9,811 nt of DNA from Propionibacteriaceae bacterium (GTDB taxonomy: Bacteria > Actinomycetota > Actinomycetes > Propionibacteriales > Propionibacteriaceae): NCBI GenBank assembly GCA_009778535.1, contig WRJP01000065.1:1-9811 (forward strand). The letters run 5' to 3'. The notes under the pieces were generated by a model. The model was not told the DNA's origin and searched no databases. It saw only the letters and a program-made list of their open reading frames with translations. The position numbers and the translations under genes were made by a program. Positions 5,698 through 9,811 of this stretch are shown one piece after another. Each line of letters starts with the position of its first letter. Position 1 is the first letter of the stretch.

Positions 5698-6981
5698 CTA
5701 CCCCTTGTAGGCGGTGCCTTCGGCAGCGGGAGGTCGCACCTTTCCGACCAACCCAGCCACCGCGAAAATCGTTACCAAATAGGGTGCCATCAACATGAAC
5801 TGCGATGGAATCGAAACACCAATCACACCCAGAGCGTTTTGCAGATTATCTGCAAAGCCGAACAAGAGCGCGGCTGCGATAGCACCAGCTGGACGCCAAC
5901 CTCCCAGAATCATCGCCGCCAATGCGATGAACCCACGTCCGGCGCTCATCTCTTTGCCAAATGCCAGTCCGGCAGCGACCGTGAAATAGGCACCGCCTAA
6001 CCCAGCGATAGCCCCGCCTAATATCGTGTTCAAGATTCGGGTGCGGTTCACTTTGATACCCACAGTGTCGGCGGCTTTGGGATGTTCGCCGCAGGCACGC
6101 ATTCGCAGCCCCCATTTGCTGCGGTAGAGCATGATCTGTAAAACCACGACAGCGGCATACATGATGTAGACCAAAACGTTCTGGGCAAACAGCACCGGCC
6201 CTAACACCGGAATCTGCGACAACAGCGGAATAGGAATCGCTGGTAAAGCCTCCACCACCCCAAATACCGCCCTATTGTGTGAGAGCACTGTCGAGAACAA
6301 ATAGCTGGTCACCCCAGTCACAAATACGTTCAAGACCACGCCGACGATGATGTGATCTACCCAATACCGAACCGCGAACAACGCCAGTAACGCACCAACT
6401 AAGGCTCCGGCGACTGGAGCTGCCAATAGTCCAAGCCACGAATTTCCCGAGGCTGCTCCAACTACGGCCGCCAAGAAAGCCCCTGCTAACAACTGGCCTT
6501 CGATGGCGACGTTGATCACCCCGACGTGTTCACAAACGCAACCTGCTAACGAACCGAAAACCAGTGGAACCGACAAAAACAGCGCCCCCGAAAGCAATCC
6601 AGTGAACTGCAACGCTTGTTGGCTGCCAGCCACGCTCCAAAGTAGAAAAGCGCCGACAAAGCAGACGCCAAAGCTGATCGGAAGCCAGATTCGTATCGGA
6701 CGTCTTGCAGCAGTTTGCCGCCAAGCCCACCCAGCTAGTAGCAGTTGAGCAGCGGTCAAAACGATGATGCTCGACCGCGAATCAAATCCAACTCGGATTG
6801 TACCCAACCAGTCGTTTCCAGTAGCGATGGCAACCTGGGAAATGGCTCCAGGGGCTGCGAAGAGGCTAAAACCCAGCAAAGAAACCAAGCCAAGCACGCC
6901 CAAAACAATGGGAGTTTTCCAAGATATCGGCGCAAAAACCGCAGGTTCACCGATAACGGGTTTCAAAGTAGTCGCGCTCAT
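5698..6981 (-). CDS. Nucleoside ABC transporter permease, NupQ/YufQ type (second permease)
   Basis: Inner-membrane subunit of a BMP-type nucleoside importer (BPD_transp_2 family). The 427-aa protein is highly hydrophobic. The conserved core starts near residue 131 with SVPLVFGSLAG and VINVAIEGQLLAGAF; the cytoplasmic coupling loop GEHPKAADTVGI lies at 298-309, and FGKEMSAGRGFIALAAMILGGW at 341-362 is characteristic of this permease. About 100 residues with three extra hydrophobic segments (about 24-42, 70-86, 98-117) precede the core. Bacillus-type YufQ is nearer 320 aa, while long forms occur in actinobacteria as I recall. ATG 6981 overlaps the stop of the first permease by 4 bp (ATGA) and follows a strong GGAGGTG site. 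It pairs with that permease and the ATPase. The exact substrate is inferred from the downstream nucleoside catabolism genes. Confidence 0.92.
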   Translation of the reverse strand: MSATTLKPVIGEPAVFAPISWKTPIVLGVLGLVSLLGFSLFAAPGAISQVAIATGNDWLGTIRVGFDSRSSIIVLTAAQLLLAGWAWRQTAARRPIRIWLPISFGVCFVGAFLLWSVAGSQQALQFTGLLSGALFLSVPLVFGSLAGCVCEHVGVINVAIEGQLLAGAFLAAVVGAASGNSWLGLLAAPVAGALVGALLALFAVRYWVDHIIVGVVLNVFVTGVTSYLFSTVLSHNRAVFGVVEALPAIPIPLLSQIPVLGPVLFAQNVLVYIMYAAVVVLQIMLYRSKWGLRMRACGEHPKAADTVGIKVNRTRILNTILGGAIAGLGGAYFTVAAGLAFGKEMSAGRGFIALAAMILGGWRPAGAIAAALLFGFADNLQNALGVIGVSIPSQFMLMAPYLVTIFAVAGLVGKVRPPAAEGTAYKG

Positions 6982-8201
6982 GCCGACACCTCCTGCAATG
7001 AAACCTTTAGCTTCGCTTTCGCTTGCTTCTTGCGGCGACGATCTGGATCAGGTAATCGAAAAATTGCCCTAATGAGCGGTGGGGCGGCTATCATCAACAC
7101 GATCACCGACTGCAACACCAAAATCACATCAATCGGAGTGCTGGTTCTGGCCTGCATCAGGTAGCCGCCTGCCTGTAAACCGCCGAAAAGTAGCCCGGCC
7201 AACACCGTACCCAGCGGCTTGGAACGTCCCAGCAAAGCGACAGTGATAGCGTCGAACCCAAAAGTTCCGGCAACACTTGCTGTGAGCTGCTGATCAGGAG
7301 TTGACAGCAGTTGCGATGTCGCTGCTAGCCCAGCCAGTCCGCCAGCTATGACCAAAACCCAGATGTAAGAAGTTTCCACATTCATGCCCGCAGTTCGGGC
7401 AGCAGTCGGGTTTTGTCCCACCGTTCTGATTCTGAAACCCAACGTTGACCGTTCCATGAGCCACCACACCCCGAACGCTGCCAGCAAAGCTAAAACGAAC
7501 CCCAAATCAACTGCCGTATCAAAAAAGTGCGGGAAGCGAGCAGTAGCGGCGACAGCGGGACTGATCGGATTGTTCTGCCCGGGCTTTTGAAAGGCATCCA
7601 AGGTCAGTAACCATCCCAAGAAATAGATTGCGACAGAGTTGAGCATGATCGTCACGATCACTTCATTAGCCCCAGTTTTCGCCTTGAGCACCCCCGGAAT
7701 AAACCCCCAAGCCGCTCCCCCAATGAACGCCCCGAGCAGGCAAACCGCTAGATGGATGACATATGGCATTTGGAAGGTGAATCCCAAATATGCGCACACC
7801 ATCCCGCCAAGCATGATTTGTCCCTGTGCACCAATGTTGAACAGCCCAGCCCGAAAACCGATACTCAAACCCAACCCTGCAAAAATCAACGGTGTGGACA
7901 TCTTTATCGAGGTAAGGAGCGGCGCAAAAATCTCACCGGTTGTTTTAGAAGTCTGGAAGTTGAATACGGCTCCTTGAAAAAGTGCTGAATACGCCGAAGA
8001 AACTGCGTTCCAAACTGCTACGAAGAAATCACTCGGGCGGGCAAACAGATATGTTGCTGCTGTTTGCACCTCCGGTTTTGCAGCAGCAATCAGAATCGCT
8101 CCGAGCAGCAGCGCAATTACCACGGCCAGTAGTGATGTCAACCAACTCCCGTTGATGATCTTAAAAAAAACCCGCCGCCAATCACGTTTGTCTTCACTCA
8201 C
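6978..8201 (-). CDS. Nucleoside ABC transporter permease, NupP/YufP type (first permease)
   Basis: Inner-membrane permease of the same importer, 407 aa from GTG 8201. It has a charged cytoplasmic N-terminus, a first membrane segment (SWLTSLLAVVIALLLGAILI), the family motif FNIGAQGQIMLGG, TGANEVIVTIMLN, the coupling loop GQNPTAARTAGM (about residues 262-273) that contacts the ATPase, and a very basic C-terminal tail (RRRKKQAKAKLK). The frame also opens at ATG 8222, but AAGG directly touches that ATG, whereas AAAGGTGG sits 5 nt before GTG 8201. The GTG start overlaps the ATPase gene end by 8 bp. Codons for V-F-F just inside the gene form a run of eight T (8170-8163). Function is from family resemblance and context. 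Confidence 0.92.
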   Translation of the reverse strand: MSEDKRDWRRVFFKIINGSWLTSLLAVVIALLLGAILIAAAKPEVQTAATYLFARPSDFFVAVWNAVSSAYSALFQGAVFNFQTSKTTGEIFAPLLTSIKMSTPLIFAGLGLSIGFRAGLFNIGAQGQIMLGGMVCAYLGFTFQMPYVIHLAVCLLGAFIGGAAWGFIPGVLKAKTGANEVIVTIMLNSVAIYFLGWLLTLDAFQKPGQNNPISPAVAATARFPHFFDTAVDLGFVLALLAAFGVWWLMERSTLGFRIRTVGQNPTAARTAGMNVETSYIWVLVIAGGLAGLAATSQLLSTPDQQLTASVAGTFGFDAITVALLGRSKPLGTVLAGLLFGGLQAGGYLMQARTSTPIDVILVLQSVIVLMIAAPPLIRAIFRLPDPDRRRKKQAKAKLKVSLQEVSA

Positions 8202-9759
8202 CGCTGCCACCTTTCTGATCATCCTTAGCAGCTAGATTCGGTTCGTTAACTACACGGGTAGACGAAGCCCCAGCCATCATGAGTCCAAGCTCAGCCCTTG
8301 AAGTATTTGGGTCGACTATCCCAACGATTCTGCCTTTGTACATCACTGCGATGCGATCGGCCAATGCGGTTACCTCATCCAACTCGGTTGAGAAGATAAT
8401 CACTGGGGTGCCTTTGTCGCGTTCACCCACGATGGCCTCGTGGATTGACTCGATAGAGCCGACATCCAAACCACGGGTGGGTTGGGAGGCGATAAGCAGT
8501 TTTAATTCCCTGGAAAGTTCCCTGGCAATAACCACTTTTTGCTGGTTTCCACCCGATAGCGTTCCAAGGTTTGCATTGGCGCTCCCAGCTCGGACGTCAA
8601 AGCGGGCGACGAGTTGTTTGGCGTTTTCAGCTAGTGCAGCAATGTTGAGAACGCCGCGTTTGGAGAAAGGCTGGTTTCGATATTGGTCAAGCACCAGATT
8701 TTCGGAAATCGAAAATGTGGCCACTACTCCATCGCTGGAACGATCCTCGGGGATGAAGCCCACGCCGGCGTCCAGGATTTCCTGGACAGTTTTATGGGAA
8801 AGATCATCACCATCAAGCGTGATTGTTCCAGCACTGGGTTGCCGCAGCCCGATCAATGCCTGCGCCAATTCGGTTTGCCCATTCCCATGTACCCCTGCAA
8901 TTGCGACGATTTCTCCACGATGCACCTCGAAGTTGATATCTTCGAGCAAGACCACCCCGGTTTTAGGATCAACCAGACCAAGATCGGCGACTCGAAGCGC
9001 AACTGACTGCGATTGGCTAGCTTCTTTCTTTACAGTAAGGCCGATAGGTCTGCCCACCATCAGCGATGCTAACTCGGCTTGCGAAGCGCTCGGTAGCGCT
9101 TCTCCCACGACTTTCCCCAGCCGGATAACTGTGATCTTGTCAGCCACCTCTTGAACTTCGCGCAGCTTGTGGGTAATAAAGACGATAGAAGTACCAGCAC
9201 GCTTCAACTGTCGCATTATGCCGATCAACTCATCGGTCTCTTGCGGAGTGAGTACGGCGGTTGGCTCGTCGAGAATCAGTACTTTCGCCTGCCGCGACAG
9301 CGCCTTGATTATTTCTACCCGTTGCTGAACCCCCACTGGGAGGTCTCCCACTAGAGCATCTGGGTCTACCTCGAAACCGAACTTTTCGGAGATTTCACGC
9401 ACCAGTGCCCGTGCTTTCGCCAAGTCAATGATGCCTAGACCTTTTACCGGCTCATGTCCCATAACCACATTCTCGGCAACAGTGAATACTGGAACCAGCA
9501 TGAAGTGTTGATGAACCATTCCGATACCGGCTGCCATTGCATCACCAGGACCAGCGAATTGAACTGGCTGACCATCTATCGCAATCACACCCTCATCGGC
9601 CTGATATAGGCCGTAAAGGATATTCATGAGTGTGGATTTTCCGGCTCCGTTTTCACCTAGCAAAGCGTGAATTTCTCCCGGGCGCACCGTCAAACTGATC
9701 GCATCATTGGCTGTAAAGTCGCCAAATTTCTTGGTGACTCCCCGCAACTCAAGTTTCAA
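8194..9759 (-). CDS. Nucleoside ABC transporter ATP-binding protein, double-domain (NupO/YufO type)
   Basis: Cytoplasmic ATPase of the BMP-type importer, with two fused nucleotide-binding domains as in sugar importers of the RbsA class. It is 521 aa from TTG 9759. In that numbering domain 1 has Walker A GENGAGKS (35-42), Q-loop Q84, signature PVGVQQR (142-147), Walker B LILDEPT (D164, E165) and H-loop H197: a complete ATPase site. Domain 2 has a degenerate Walker A (GVHGNGQT, Gln for Lys), an intact signature LSGGNQQK (401-408), and Walker B ending IASQPT, lacking the Asp-Glu pair. Such asymmetry is known in this family. The longest frame starts at GTG 9768, but the AAGGAG site covers that codon and lies 8 nt from TTG 9759, giving MKLELRGVTKKFG, a normal N-terminus. 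First of the importer genes visible here; a BMP lipoprotein gene is expected upstream, outside the window. Confidence 0.94.
   Translation of the reverse strand: MKLELRGVTKKFGDFTANDAISLTVRPGEIHALLGENGAGKSTLMNILYGLYQADEGVIAIDGQPVQFAGPGDAMAAGIGMVHQHFMLVPVFTVAENVVMGHEPVKGLGIIDLAKARALVREISEKFGFEVDPDALVGDLPVGVQQRVEIIKALSRQAKVLILDEPTAVLTPQETDELIGIMRQLKRAGTSIVFITHKLREVQEVADKITVIRLGKVVGEALPSASQAELASLMVGRPIGLTVKKEASQSQSVALRVADLGLVDPKTGVVLLEDINFEVHRGEIVAIAGVHGNGQTELAQALIGLRQPSAGTITLDGDDLSHKTVQEILDAGVGFIPEDRSSDGVVATFSISENLVLDQYRNQPFSKRGVLNIAALAENAKQLVARFDVRAGSANANLGTLSGGNQQKVVIARELSRELKLLIASQPTRGLDVGSIESIHEAIVGERDKGTPVIIFSTELDEVTALADRIAVMYKGRIVGIVDPNTSRAELGLMMAGASSTRVVNEPNLAAKDDQKGGSGE
8207..8214 (-). 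promoter_or_regulatory. Ribosome binding site deciding the first permease start
   Basis: AAAGGTGG on the minus strand, 5 nt before GTG 8201 and within the last codons of the ATPase gene. It favours GTG 8201 over ATG 8222. Confidence 0.6.
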
Positions 9760-9767
9760 CCGACACA

Positions 9768-9773
9768 CTCCTT
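9768..9773 (-). promoter_or_regulatory. Ribosome binding site deciding the ATPase start
   Basis: AAGGAG on the minus strand. Its last G is the first base of GTG 9768, so it cannot serve that codon, and it lies 8 nt before TTG 9759, which is therefore the better start. Confidence 0.65.
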
Positions 9774-9786
9774 GCTAGATATGGCT

Positions 9787-9811
9787 CCCCCCCCCCCGCC
9801 CCCCCCCCCCC
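9787..9811. repeat. C homopolymer tract at the contig end
   Basis: Eleven C, one G, then thirteen C run to the window edge. Such a tract at the very end of a sequence is probably a library-tailing or assembly artefact. The 26 nt between the ATPase start and the tract hold only its ribosome site, so nothing about the real upstream gene or promoter can be read. Confidence 0.85.

Noticed and set aside
8279..9154. Open plus-strand frame of 291 codons opposite the ATPase gene
   Set aside because: The translation is Ser/Thr/Pro-rich with no recognisable domain, and the minus strand encodes a complete ABC ATPase with all motifs. It is a complement-strand shadow.
9787..9811. Phase-variable homopolymer controlling the importer
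   Set aside because: It sits at the very contig end with nothing beyond it, so an artefact is more likely and regulation cannot be argued.

Overview
The window reads as one end of an assembled contig from an actinobacterium (Actinomycetota). Moderate GC by eye, GTG/TTG starts, an actinobacterial-style cytidine deaminase ('CAEC' zinc motif and GGGRL loop as in mycobacterial Cdd) and a 'GGTTTCGATAC ... ACTCAACCACCGG' palindromic repeat of a kind I associate with Micrococcales and relatives all point that way. Genus cannot be fixed from the sequence.

Every convincing gene is on the minus strand, so the transcriptional order runs from right to left. First comes a three-gene BMP/Nup-type nucleoside ABC importer: a double-domain ATPase (8194-9759) and two permeases (6978-8201 and 5698-6981), joined by short overlaps. 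The substrate-binding lipoprotein expected to precede the ATPase would lie beyond the right edge. A 128-bp gap follows, holding a candidate promoter and a small palindrome, and then a HicA-HicB toxin-antitoxin pair (5318-5569 and 4989-5321). A salvage and catabolism cluster comes next: cytidine deaminase cdd (4548-4952), thymidine/pyrimidine-nucleoside phosphorylase deoA (3263-4543), deoxyribose-phosphate aldolase deoC (2606-3253), an alpha-D-phosphohexomutase-superfamily enzyme (894-2603) and purine nucleoside phosphorylase deoD (127-849). The last 126 bases carry palindromic repeats and no gene.

Together the genes form a near-complete route. Nucleosides are imported; cytidine and deoxycytidine are deaminated; pyrimidine and purine nucleosides are phosphorolysed to free base plus (deoxy)ribose-1-phosphate. 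The phosphomutase probably isomerises that to the 5-phosphate, replacing a classical DeoB, which is absent here. DeoC then cleaves deoxyribose-5-phosphate to glyceraldehyde-3-phosphate and acetaldehyde.

The most unusual point is the HicAB module lodged inside this otherwise purely metabolic gene string. It appears to have its own promoter and operator, and cdd follows closely. The HicB-controlled promoter could therefore also drive nucleoside catabolism; this is inference. Several start codons are best moved from the longest frame: ATPase TTG 9759, first permease GTG 8201, cdd ATG 4952, deoA ATG 4543. Both window ends are repetitive (palindromic repeats at the left, a C homopolymer at the right), as expected of contig breaks.
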